The notes: generated by a model from the sequence alone, not told the origin. Counted from the first letter of the stretch, positions 12,510-20,499 are shown. The stretch: 20,860 bases of DNA from CAYNTC01 sp964432925 (GCA_964432925.1 CAYSPM010000033.1:1-20860), one strand, 5' to 3'. Numbers and translations: made by a program.

Positions 12510-14909
12510 ATGAGTGCATTCCGTATCTTTAAAGCAGGGTGTCTTTATGTAGCAATTTTTTCTATTATCGCCTCATCTACTCTCGCGGCCGAATTCGCCG
12601 GTGGAACTGGCGAGCCTAACGATCCGTATCAAATCGCCACGGCTGAGCAGCTTGTCTTAATCGGCTCGGATCCGAACCTGCTGGACAAGCACTTCGTCTT
12701 GGTCAACGACATCGATCTGGATCCCAACCTTCCCGGCGGGCAAGTATTTACCAGGGCCATGATTGCACCTGATATAAACGACGAGGCTTGTTTTCAGGGA
12801 ATCGACTTTACTGGCGGTTTTGATGGCAATAGTTACATAATCAGAAATCTGACCATCCAGGCTGGCACGCTTGACTATATTGGCTTGTTCGGCAAAATGG
12901 GTGAGTGTAAGGTTCAAAACCTGGACCTGGAAAATGTTTCTATCAGAGGTAAAACTTGTGTCGGCGGTCTCGCGGGATTAAATATTGGTGAGGTTACTAA
13001 TTGCTTTGTTACTGGCAAAGTCAGGGGTATGTTGGGCATCGGCGGGCTCTTGGGACAAAACGATGGCAGCATTAATAATTGTAACACAACCGCTGAAGTC
13101 ACCTTCGGTTATTGGATCGGGGGATTGGTAGGGCATAACTGGGGTATAATCACCGATTGCCATGCTACGGGGAAAGTGATTGGCAGCGGTGATTTCGGCG
13201 GGCTGATAGGAGAAAACTGGGGTAGTGCTCTCAATTGTTATGCAACCGGCGAAGTGTCAGGTACACACAGTCTTGGCGGACTGATAGGTTCTAATATTGG
13301 TACTATTGCTTATTGCTACTCCACTGGTGATGTCTCTGGTAGTGAATTTTTATTCTTGACCTGGGATATCGGGGGATTGGTAGGACGGAATGAGGGTGAA
13401 ATTATCTGTTGTTGTGCCTCCGGTAGAGTAACCGGGGTGGACTCAATTGGAGGACTCGTTGGATTCGATGTTAATAGCATAATCATAAACAGTTTTGCCA
13501 GCGGATCGGTCATTGGCACTGCGTTTTCTTCTTCTATTGGCGGCTTGGCCGGATTCAATTATAGAGGCACGATCACCAACTGCTACGCCACCGGCAGTGT
13601 TTCTGGTGGAGATGGTGCTGATGGTCTCGGTGGCCTTGTCGGAGTAATATATGATAGCAATATTACCAATTGCTACGCGACCGGTAGTGTTTCATCAGGC
13701 CGGGAAAGCGATAATCTCGGTGGTTTGGTTGGAAGCAATGGGGGCGAAATAGCCGATTGTTATTCCACCGCTATGGTGTCCGGTGGAGATAAGTGTAGAT
13801 GCCTAGGTGGCCTGGCGGGATTGAATTCCTCCGGCCACATCAGCAATTGCTACGCCACTGGTAATGTTTATGGAGGTAATGACAGTAACAACCTCGGAGG
13901 TTTGGTAGGGCGTAACGGCAACATCACGGGCGGACAGGGTGGCGGCGGACGTGGTAGTGCGGAAGTCATCCACACAGGCCACATCACTGATTGTTATTCC
14001 GCTGGCAGTGTTTATGGTGGAGATAATAGCACGTTTGTCGGTGGATTAGTGGGAGATAACTTTGAAGGCACAATTAATAATTGCTTCTGGGATATTGAGG
14101 TCAGCGGATTGTCTGAAAGTGACGGTGGTATTGGCTTGAGCACCACACAGATGAAGACCGCTGCGACATTTCTCGATGCCGGCTGGGACTTCGTGGATGA
14201 AATGGATAACGGCACCGATGATATATGGAAGATGCCTCCCTGGATAGGGTATCCCCTTCTTGCCTGGCAGGAGGTCGAGATACCTGCTCCAGTACCCATC
14301 GCGCATTGGGCCTTTGACGAAGGCTCCGGAGACATTGCAACCGATTCGGCAGGTGACAACCACGGAACAATCTATAACCCAGAATGGGCTGAAGGCAAGA
14401 TAAATGGAGCATTGCAATTCAACGGATTCAACACCTACGTGGATTGCGGTGACAGTGAGGTATTAGGACCTGAGCAGATGACCTTAGCCATGTGGCTTGA
14501 ACCTGGCCACATGGGCGGCATGCGGTACATCCTGTCTCGGGCAAATAAAAGCACCGACGATATTGACTATGCCCTGACCATACATTTAACAACTCAGGCG
14601 GAGTTTACTTTGGGACAGCTCAATACGGCCCCTGTTTCTGTGCTTTCCAACTCAACGACACCCATGAACGAATGGTCTCACGTGGCAGTGAGCATGGATG
14701 GTTCTGAATTGTCAGTCTACATCAACGGCCAGTTGGATGCTTCTGCCGGCTATGCCGAGAGGGGCCCCCGGCAAGGTCACCGGCTGGTGCTCAGTTCCTA
14801 TCAAGGCAGCACGCGTTTCTTCTTTGGCAAGCTTGATGATGTGAGGATCTACGATACAGCTTTGTCCGCGGTCGATATTGAAGCACTCTATACAGATGGT
14901 TCGCAATAA
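12510..14909 (+). CDS. Secreted GLUG-repeat / LamG surface protein
   Basis: 799 residues from the ATG with GGAGGG 7 nt upstream; an in-frame ATG at 12483 lacks such a site. After a signal peptide (about 1-27, cut near LAA) comes an opening block common in this protein type (EFAGGTGEPNDPYQIATAEQ, with HFVLVNDIDL and GGFDGNSYIIRNLTI). Next come 13 GLUG-type repeats of about 25-40 residues with the core GGLVG-x-N plus NCYATG-x-V-x-G. A closing GGIGLSTTQMKTAATFLDAG block precedes a LamG/concanavalin-like domain (about 590-795: IAHWAFDEGSGDIATDSAGD, LQFNGFNTYVDCG, MTLAMWLEP, then DDVRIYDTALSAVDIEALY). The GLUG part is expected to form a beta-solenoid, and the LamG part may bind sugars. No anchor or sorting signal is seen at the C-terminus. 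A Gly-rich insert (GGQGGGGRG) lies between repeats 12 and 13. Confidence 0.9.
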   Translation: MSAFRIFKAGCLYVAIFSIIASSTLAAEFAGGTGEPNDPYQIATAEQLVLIGSDPNLLDKHFVLVNDIDLDPNLPGGQVFTRAMIAPDINDEACFQGIDFTGGFDGNSYIIRNLTIQAGTLDYIGLFGKMGECKVQNLDLENVSIRGKTCVGGLAGLNIGEVTNCFVTGKVRGMLGIGGLLGQNDGSINNCNTTAEVTFGYWIGGLVGHNWGIITDCHATGKVIGSGDFGGLIGENWGSALNCYATGEVSGTHSLGGLIGSNIGTIAYCYSTGDVSGSEFLFLTWDIGGLVGRNEGEIICCCASGRVTGVDSIGGLVGFDVNSIIINSFASGSVIGTAFSSSIGGLAGFNYRGTITNCYATGSVSGGDGADGLGGLVGVIYDSNITNCYATGSVSSGRESDNLGGLVGSNGGEIADCYSTAMVSGGDKCRCLGGLAGLNSSGHISNCYATGNVYGGNDSNNLGGLVGRNGNITGGQGGGGRGSAEVIHTGHITDCYSAGSVYGGDNSTFVGGLVGDNFEGTINNCFWDIEVSGLSESDGGIGLSTTQMKTAATFLDAGWDFVDEMDNGTDDIWKMPPWIGYPLLAWQEVEIPAPVPIAHWAFDEGSGDIATDSAGDNHGTIYNPEWAEGKINGALQFNGFNTYVDCGDSEVLGPEQMTLAMWLEPGHMGGMRYILSRANKSTDDIDYALTIHLTTQAEFTLGQLNTAPVSVLSNSTTPMNEWSHVAVSMDGSELSVYINGQLDASAGYAERGPRQGHRLVLSSYQGSTRFFFGKLDDVRIYDTALSAVDIEALYTDGSQ

Positions 14910-14953
14910 CGCAATGGTCTGATCATCTGCTGGCCACTATCGCCGATGAGTCT

Positions 14954-15319
14954 TTAATCTTTGCGCATGGCTTGGAGCTCTTCTTCGGTCTCGAAGCAGT
15001 AGTATGCTTTTTGCTGATCGATTAGTTGCTTTACGTATTTGTCGTAAATGTCTTTTCGCTGGGACTGGAAGTAAGGCCCGCTTGGCCCATTCACTTCGGG
15101 GCCTTCGTCCCAGTCGATACCGAGCCACCGCAGGTCGTTTATCACCTGCTGGGTAGCGGTTGGCGTATTTCGTTTCTGGTCTGTATCCTCGATGCGCAGA
15201 ATGAATACACCACTATTACGCCGGGCCCAGAGCCAGCAAAATAGAGCTGTTCGTGCCCCACCAACGTGTAGATACCCGGTTGGTGATGGCGCAAAACGTG
15301 TTACTATTTTCTCTAACAT
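14954..15319 (-). pseudogene. gltX: Glutamyl-tRNA synthetase fragment (N-terminal 121 codons)
   Basis: The N-terminal Rossmann part of GluRS is very well preserved: VTRFAPSPTGYLHVGGARTA contains the HIGH-type signature, followed by FILRIEDTDQKRN, LRWLGIDWDEGP, GPYFQSQRKDIYDKY and AYYCFETEEELQAMRKD. A TAA stop follows at residue 122, exactly where the gene should continue for more than 350 further residues. There is no KMSKS loop and no anticodon-binding domain, so it cannot be a working synthetase. It is also too short for the related GluQ-RS. The bases past the stop show no continuation in the frames I checked, and the 3' end lies 44 bp from the convergent GLUG gene. A full gltX must exist elsewhere, or this is an assembly join. 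Confidence 0.85.
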
Positions 15320-15461
15320 ACTTTACCGTTAACGATTGCTTCAGGAGCAACTAAGCTAAGCTACTGGACCGTCATTGTCAAGCGTAAGGTGCTCTAATAA
15401 CCCGTCCAAGATAATATAGGCCATCCTTTCAACGGTTACAATTTGTGCTTTTCGATAAGCA

Positions 15462-15640
15462 ATGGCCATGAATAAGAGGCTATCCAGAAAGCAGATATTC
15501 TCCAACAAAATCAGCCTGACAAAGGATGATGATGTTTATGTCGGAATAGACGTCCACAAGAGATCTTACATTGTAGCAATATGGATTAGCGATGCGCCTG
15601 CAGTAGATTTCGTGATGCCTACCGAAGCTAACGAAACACT
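15462..15640 (+). pseudogene. IS110-family transposase, N-terminal remnant
   Basis: The first about 60 codons match the start of IS110-family (DEDD) transposases. DDDVYVGIDVHKRSYIVAIW carries the first catalytic Asp in the GIDVHK motif, and VDFVMPTEANETL follows. Similarity then stops. The frame continues to 15701 only through a degenerate 7-bp array and the start of a dispersed repeat. The remaining about 250-350 residues, including the C-terminal serine domain, are absent. The 142 bp upstream (15320-15461) could be the remains of the element's left end, where IS110 elements encode their guide RNA, but no structure is evident by eye. It lies between the truncated gltX and a repeat cluster. 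Confidence 0.75.
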
Positions 15641-15686
15641 AACGACCAGCGATGAGTCACAAGCCACGAGCTATGCAGCCGCAAGC
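15631..15686. repeat. Degenerate heptanucleotide array, about 8 units (ANNARNN)
   Basis: Read in steps of seven: ACGAAAC, ACTAACG, ACCAGCG, ATGAGTC, ACAAGCC, ACGAGCT, ATGCAGC, CGCAAGC. Most units keep A at position 1 and A then purine at positions 4-5, with C at position 2 or 6. This is the weakest of the three arrays and could partly be chance. Confidence 0.45.
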
Positions 15687-15689
15687 CGG

Positions 15690-15756
15690 TTGTCATGCTG
15701 AGCGGAGCCCCCGTGTCTTCTGTCGAAGACAGAAACGGGGGCAGAGTCGAAGCATC
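15690..15756. repeat. Dispersed repeat with nested 36-bp palindromic core (family E), second copy
   Basis: The outer ends are TGTCATGCTGAGCGGA on the left and AGAGTCGAAGCATCT on the right. The core at 15707-15742 is the reverse complement of 12327-12362 with one mismatch. Both copies have TGTCAT at one outer end and an AGAT/ATCT-type end at the other, so the core sits at the same place in two diverged carriers. Confidence 0.85.
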
Positions 15757-15827
15757 TGGCCCCGAACGGAAGGTTACCTGCACCACCTATCAAGGCCCGC
15801 AGAGGATATCAAATAGCAAGACTCGTT

Positions 15828-15863
15828 CTGAGCATCTCCGCCCACAACCGAGCTGTCGAAGGG
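15828..15863. repeat. Probable dispersed repeat (CTGAGC...GTCGAAGGG)
   Basis: CTGAGC (15828-15833) and GAGCTGTCGAAGGG (15850-15863) frame a 16-base insert. The ends match the CTGAGC/GTCGAAG pattern also seen at 15697 and in the terminator loop at 20424-20440. The exact limits are unclear. Confidence 0.4.
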
Positions 15864-15887
15864 TAAACTTAACTGTTCTAGAAACTA

Positions 15888-15904
15888 ATCCGCCTGCGGC
15901 GGAT
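15888..15904. repeat. Palindromic element (family D), intergenic copy
   Basis: A perfect hairpin ATCCGCC-TGC-GGCGGAT. It matches the in-gene copy at 6815-6831 except for the outer pair and the loop strand. It lies directly before the terminator. Confidence 0.7.
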
Positions 15905-15934
15905 AAAAGCCCTGTCTCCGTACAGGGCTTTTTT
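15905..15934. terminator. Bidirectional rho-independent terminator
   Basis: AAAAGCCCTGT (15905-15915) pairs with ACAGGGCTTTT (15922-15932) around a 6-base loop, with a T-run on plus and a run of four T on minus. It lies 37 bp past the xylanase stop and so most likely ends that minus-strand transcript. It could also stop read-through from the remnant side. Confidence 0.85.
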
Positions 15935-15970
15935 GTGTGTAAGTTAGCGTTGCAACCTACGAAATTTTTA

Positions 15971-17233
15971 TTATTCAAAACTTTCCTTTATCGATTTGTC
16001 TTTCTTACTTAGAGTTACCTTCTTTGCCCGTCCATTTGAGGTGATTATATAATCGCCGTAAAATGCACGTGCTTTGAGCATCCCATTACCATCAGCTTTG
16101 CCGGAAGTTTGAGTCCACCACTTGTTAAAAACAAGGTCGCGATAAGCTAATGCCTGAGGCGTGGGTGTCCAGTCTTTTTTCCACATTGCGGTGTGTGGTT
16201 GCCAGTGCCCCACCTCCCAAAAGCCCCACATTAAAATGGCTTCCACATTGGGGTGTGCGAAGCAAATCGGAAAGAACATTCGAAGCGCTTCGGCCATGCC
16301 TTGCTCGTCATCGGCGACGAAAAGACATTCGGTGATTTTAATCGGCAGATTGAACTTGGCGAGCTTGTCGAGCGTCTTCTGAACATGCTCGGGCGTAGTC
16401 GCAGCTCTGCCGAAAGAATCAGCTTCGTCGGATGTGACAAAATGGCCCTGGCATCCAATCCCGTCGATAGGGATACCGTTTGCGAGAAGGTTTTCGATTT
16501 GAGTTATATAGGAGCTGGCATTGAAGCCATTCTCGACAAGAACACCATAATCATTTACATATAGGGTAATATCCGGATTTCCAGCTTTTGCCATATAAGC
16601 CATTTCGTTGACAATGCCGTAGCCGAGGCGACGACGGAAAAAGTCACCATTAATCATTTCATTATTCAGGTCAAACTCTTCAATACGACCCTTAAAATGT
16701 TTTGTAACGCTAATCGCACGACGGTTAATTGCTGCGCGAAGCTCATCATTATTCAGCTCTTTTAACCAGGGCATAATGTATTTGTCTTTCGCCCAGAATA
16801 TGCAGTGGCCGCGCATCGGTATATTATGATCCTTACAGATATCCCATATCCTGTCCGCTGTATAATAATCTACAACGTTAAGCTCTTTTTCGCAGTCATA
16901 CCATTTTAAGGCGTTTTCGTGTACCGCGTAGTTGAAGTTCTCCGAAAGGACTTTCAGAAACATCTTTCTGTCTTCCGGCGACATGGCGTTCTCGTCTTTT
17001 TCCGCAAGATGATTTGTAATCGCCGTGCCGAATAAAAATTCGTGACGGACCTGCTGAACTTTTACATCAGCCCCTGGATTGGTTTTTACAATTATATCGC
17101 CCATTCTGATTTTTTCTATTCGAGCCTCTATTGAAGATGGTGTTAGCTTTGCAGAAATATCGTCCTGGGCGAAACAGATAGGGACAATAAATGTAATTAC
17201 AACCAGAATTAAGAGAGTTGACGTTGCCTTCAT
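15971..17233 (-). CDS. Secreted GH10 endo-1,4-beta-xylanase
   Basis: A glycoside hydrolase family 10 enzyme that cuts beta-1,4-xylan by a retaining mechanism. The 420 residues comprise a signal peptide (about 1-22, LILVVITFIVPICFA), a short beta-type region (about 25-75) and the GH10 barrel. The barrel shows FGTAITNH, ENALKWYDCE, RGHCIFWAKD (from the WHxQ region), the acid/base Glu192 in FDLNNEMINGDF, YVNDYG, GIGCQGHF, the nucleophile Glu302 in IKITECLF, and ILMWGFWEVGHW. About 60 residues follow the barrel, including a possible short beta-sandwich (GDYIITSNGRAKKVTLSK). The AAGGAG site 8 nt before the ATG supports the start. It is monocistronic, ending at the terminator. It probably acts in the periplasm or outside the cell on plant or algal xylan. 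Confidence 0.93.
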   Translation of the reverse strand: MKATSTLLILVVITFIVPICFAQDDISAKLTPSSIEARIEKIRMGDIIVKTNPGADVKVQQVRHEFLFGTAITNHLAEKDENAMSPEDRKMFLKVLSENFNYAVHENALKWYDCEKELNVVDYYTADRIWDICKDHNIPMRGHCIFWAKDKYIMPWLKELNNDELRAAINRRAISVTKHFKGRIEEFDLNNEMINGDFFRRRLGYGIVNEMAYMAKAGNPDITLYVNDYGVLVENGFNASSYITQIENLLANGIPIDGIGCQGHFVTSDEADSFGRAATTPEHVQKTLDKLAKFNLPIKITECLFVADDEQGMAEALRMFFPICFAHPNVEAILMWGFWEVGHWQPHTAMWKKDWTPTPQALAYRDLVFNKWWTQTSGKADGNGMLKARAFYGDYIITSNGRAKKVTLSKKDKSIKESFE

Positions 17234-17956
17234 AATCTTCGCTCCTTATTTACATTTGATTACCAGTTCTGTTCACCGACTGACTGGTTATCCTAACTAA
17301 CATATCGAAAAAAATAAAGCCAAATCAAGACATCTGATGTGCTTTCTGCCTTTTGATCAAATAGTAAATTCCGTGAGGGATGGCAAGGTCAAAGCAGATT
17401 CAGGAGCATGGTTTTGTTGCGCCTTGGTACTATGTTGTCACTCTCTATACAAATTTTTTGGACATTCGTTGGTTTTTTCTTGCTTTCTTCGGCCGTTTTG
17501 GCCATACTATTGTTTAGGAGTGATTCATACGGACGCGATTTAGTGGAGTAGCTGTCTGGCCTAATGGTCAATGTACAACAGTTGTTTATGCACCTTGGCA
17601 GAAGAAAATAAGAGTATTCGTCATCATTAAAGACCTGTGAAAATTCACACGTTGCTGGGTGTCCGTTTCGGAGCGAAGGTAGGCACTAAGTGGAACTATC
17701 GTTTCATCCCTTTAAGTCGTCATTGTCTGATTTCGGCAATACAGGTATGGGATCTACGCGCCCTAAGGCACGTCCCCAGCAAATACCAAGAGATGCTGTG
17801 GGCGTAGGCCTCTTGACTTTAAGAAAAGCATCTAAAACCCTTGCAGCATCGTTTGTGTCATTATAGGAGAACCGCTACGCATGACGGGACATATTACTAA
17901 AGTGTAAACATTAAGCATAATCCTGATTATCTACAAAAGATAAGGAGGCCATAACA
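17234..17956. other. Long intergenic region between divergent xylanase and CHAT-like genes
   Basis: 722 bp without a gene I can support. A candidate structured segment is at 17754-17807. CTACG pairs with CGTAG across it, and inside it CCCCAGCA (17774-17781) pairs with TGCTGTGGG (17794-17802) with one bulge. A weak TTGACT (17813-17818) has no good -10. AAGGAGG, 8 nt before 17957, is the ribosome site of the next gene. The 5' half (17234-17650) shows nothing recognisable. Confidence 0.45.
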
Positions 17957-20383
17957 ATGATCAGAAAGAAATTTTCTATTTACTTAGGAACTGTAATTCT
18001 TGGTATTGCTCTCACAACTGTCCTTATAGCGACGGCGCAGGAACGTGAAGGGGATAACCAAAAGAAACCCAGTATTGTTTATGTCTACAACCATAATCCC
18101 AAGGATACATTTGACAACAATGCCATGGGGTGGATTCTGCAACAGCTCGGCCTGCAGAATTTGTCACCCATTCCTGAAAAAAACATCATTCGGAACAACA
18201 ATAATAAAATCATTGGGTACAAATCAACGGATGGAACCAAGGAAGCCTACGACGTTAACAGCGGATTTACCACAAATGAGGCATGGAAACGCGTCGGTAA
18301 GAACGGGGAATTACACATAGCCAAGCATGGTATAGTACGTGGAGATGATTTCAAGGGTGGCGGCATTCAACTGGACGGTGGTAAAGCGTATAACGGGTTT
18401 GGAGATGGGACGGGGGCTAACTATGCGGGAAAAGACGGCAATCCACTCCCCGCGTATCCTTTGGACAAGCGTCCTGCAGACTCTAATATCAAGATTAATC
18501 TCAACGGTTGCTATACCGCAAGTGACCCGGACGGAGATGGTGAAGTCATACCTGTGACCAAATCAGCCGAGACCACTGAAGGTTGTTCCAAGGTTAAAGG
18601 TCACACAAAGAAGGTTTTTGCCAAGTATTCGTATAGTTGGGAAGTTACCGGGCTGACAACGTCTATTGAAGATAAAGTAAGTGAAGCACTGAAGAAGGCA
18701 GCCCGTAAAGACGGCTTTCCACCCTCTATAGAGGGGACTAAACGGCGAGCAACAACTGAGGATGATGTTGCACAATGGTTCTCCAGCTTGCCAGCCACAA
18801 AACGTGCTCAACGACTCAGGAAAGTAATCGAGGTTGTTGTCAAGGCGCTGAATATTGATCCAAAGCAGAAGGTAGGGATAACAGTCAACATTACCTACGA
18901 GAAGAACGAGGAAGTGCCTAAGAATGGTAAAGGAGGAAGCTACCATGTGCCGACTGCGGTGCCACTTTCTGGAGAAGGTTTCGTCCCGTTTTACTATTGC
19001 GAAGACCTGTTAGCAGCATATCTTCAAGTCGATCCTTCTACACTCCTCTATTCACCTATCATCCATATCAACCACTTGGGTGAACTGCCTGCGCCTGCAC
19101 CTTTAGGTACAAAGTTAGCGAGCGGTCTGTTCGAGTTCGAAACTCTAAATGGAGAAGATGCATTCACAACGGATGTTACGATTGGCTTCTGGACGTATAG
19201 TTCTCCAAACGAAATCGAGGTTCTTTGGTTGGATTCGGACACCCAGACTTGGAATACGCCGCATGGCAATCTGAATGTGAATCGCTCTGACGGCCATATA
19301 ACAATCGAGACGGATACCCTCGGCGTCTATGCAGCATTCAGACATGAGGTAAGTGTCGTCATCGACGACTTCGAGAGCTATACGGATAACGTGGAGTTAG
19401 GTGAGGCGGTCTGGCAGACCTGGACTGACGGCAAGGAGGATCCCAACAACGGCTCGCAGGTCGGTTATGACGAGCCGCCCATCATGGAAACCGAAATCGT
19501 GCACAGCGGCAGACAATCCATGCCGTTCTTCTACACCAACAACGAGGGCGTCACAGAATCTGTGGCCTACCGCACATTCGATCCGCCCATGGACTGGAGC
19601 AGATACGACATTCTGTCGTTGTTGGTACACGGCTATCCGAACAACACGGGTGGGGATTTCTTCATCCAGGTCAATTGCATAAGAGCATACAATATTGTTG
19701 ATTTAAGCGAAGCTGAATGGCTGGAAGTGGAGATTGATCTTGACACGCTGGATACGGATTTGGAGACGATCGCAACTCTGGGTATTGGCGTCGATGGAAA
19801 CGACACATCCGGGATTATCTACATAGATGGTATCAGCGGAATTTGCACGCCCCAACCGATAGAGCCTAACACCTTCATCATTGATGACTTCGAGAGCTAT
19901 ACGGATAACACAGAGGAAGGTGAGGCGGTCTGGCAGACCTGGATCGATGGTTTGGAAGACCCCAACAACGGCTCACAGGTCGGTTATCTCGAACCGCCCT
20001 TCGCTGAGCTGGAAATCGTGCACAGCGGCAGACAATCCATGCCGTTCTTCTATAATAACATAGAGGATGTCACAGAATCCGTGGCCAGCCGCACATTCGA
20101 GCCGCCCATGGAATGGAAGGCTTATGACACCGTGACTGTGTGGATATTTGGGTATCAGGACAACACGGGTAGGAATTTCTTCATCCAGGTCAATAACAAG
20201 AGAGCATACCAAAATGTTGATTTAAGCAAAGCTGAATGGCAGAAAGTGGAATTTATTCTTAACACGCTGTTTACGGATACGGAGATGGTCAAATCTCTAT
20301 GTCTTGGCGTCGATGGAAATTATATAAATGGGATTATTTATATCGATGATATCGAGCTTGATCTAACCATATCTACTGAATAA
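17957..20383 (+). CDS. Secreted caspase/CHAT-like protein with two C-terminal beta-domains
   Basis: 808 residues, ATG with AAGGAGG 8 nt upstream. The signal peptide is about 1-28. Residues 38 to about 230 have the layout of a clan CD (caspase/CHAT) fold: PSIVYVYNHNP strand, then GELHIAKHGIVRGDD with candidate catalytic His124. A GGGIQLDGG stretch follows, then NIKINLNGCYTA with candidate Cys185, and the acidic SDPDGDGE. CHAT proteases show the same order of LH-x-A-x-HG, L-x-DG and L-x-x-C-x-T. Residues 240-460 are mixed, ending in a beta-rich part. Two copies of a domain of about 160 residues follow (469-631 and 642-803), probably jelly-roll and possibly sugar-binding. The gene ends at a strong terminator. 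The protease assignment is my inference, and a non-catalytic role is possible. Confidence 0.7.
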   Translation: MIRKKFSIYLGTVILGIALTTVLIATAQEREGDNQKKPSIVYVYNHNPKDTFDNNAMGWILQQLGLQNLSPIPEKNIIRNNNNKIIGYKSTDGTKEAYDVNSGFTTNEAWKRVGKNGELHIAKHGIVRGDDFKGGGIQLDGGKAYNGFGDGTGANYAGKDGNPLPAYPLDKRPADSNIKINLNGCYTASDPDGDGEVIPVTKSAETTEGCSKVKGHTKKVFAKYSYSWEVTGLTTSIEDKVSEALKKAARKDGFPPSIEGTKRRATTEDDVAQWFSSLPATKRAQRLRKVIEVVVKALNIDPKQKVGITVNITYEKNEEVPKNGKGGSYHVPTAVPLSGEGFVPFYYCEDLLAAYLQVDPSTLLYSPIIHINHLGELPAPAPLGTKLASGLFEFETLNGEDAFTTDVTIGFWTYSSPNEIEVLWLDSDTQTWNTPHGNLNVNRSDGHITIETDTLGVYAAFRHEVSVVIDDFESYTDNVELGEAVWQTWTDGKEDPNNGSQVGYDEPPIMETEIVHSGRQSMPFFYTNNEGVTESVAYRTFDPPMDWSRYDILSLLVHGYPNNTGGDFFIQVNCIRAYNIVDLSEAEWLEVEIDLDTLDTDLETIATLGIGVDGNDTSGIIYIDGISGICTPQPIEPNTFIIDDFESYTDNTEEGEAVWQTWIDGLEDPNNGSQVGYLEPPFAELEIVHSGRQSMPFFYNNIEDVTESVASRTFEPPMEWKAYDTVTVWIFGYQDNTGRNFFIQVNNKRAYQNVDLSKAEWQKVEFILNTLFTDTEMVKSLCLGVDGNYINGIIYIDDIELDLTISTE
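19361..20350. repeat. Tandem domain duplication within the CHAT-like gene
   Basis: Two units of about 470 bp with a 519-bp period (starts 19361 and 19880). Many runs are identical at the DNA level, for example around GTGCACAGCGGCAGACAATC, while the second halves are more diverged. Each codes for IDDFESYTDN, GEAVWQTW, DPNNGSQVGY, EIVHSGRQSMPFFY, FFIQVN-x-x-RAY and GIIYID. Confidence 0.9.
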
Positions 20384-20405
20384 AAAATAAACGCGACGAA
20401 ATATT

Positions 20406-20461
20406 AGCCCCCGGACTCCTGGCCTGAGCAATGTCGAAGGCTGTGCCGGGGGCTTTTTTTT
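20406..20461 (+). terminator. Rho-independent terminator of the CHAT-like gene
   Basis: AGCCCCCGG (20406-20414) and CCGGGGGCT (20446-20454) enclose 31 bases, followed by eight T. The loop contains CCTGAGCAATGTCGAAGG, which resembles the CTGAGC/GTCGAAG dispersed repeat ends. It lies 22 bp after the stop codon. Confidence 0.9.
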
Positions 20462-20499
20462 GCACAGAGATTGGGATAATTCTGATAAAACTCAAATGC

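Noticed and set aside
14954..15319. Reading the gltX fragment as glutamyl-Q tRNA(Asp) synthetase
   Set aside because: GluQ-RS is about 300 residues, while this ends at 121 and its text follows ordinary GluRS, including the EELQAMRKD segment.
865..15686. CRISPR array
   Set aside because: The repeats are 7-bp tandem units without spacers, and no cas gene is present.
17389..17571. Short minus-strand open frame with a Lys-rich middle
   Set aside because: No ribosome site, no recognisable motif and no coding-like composition.
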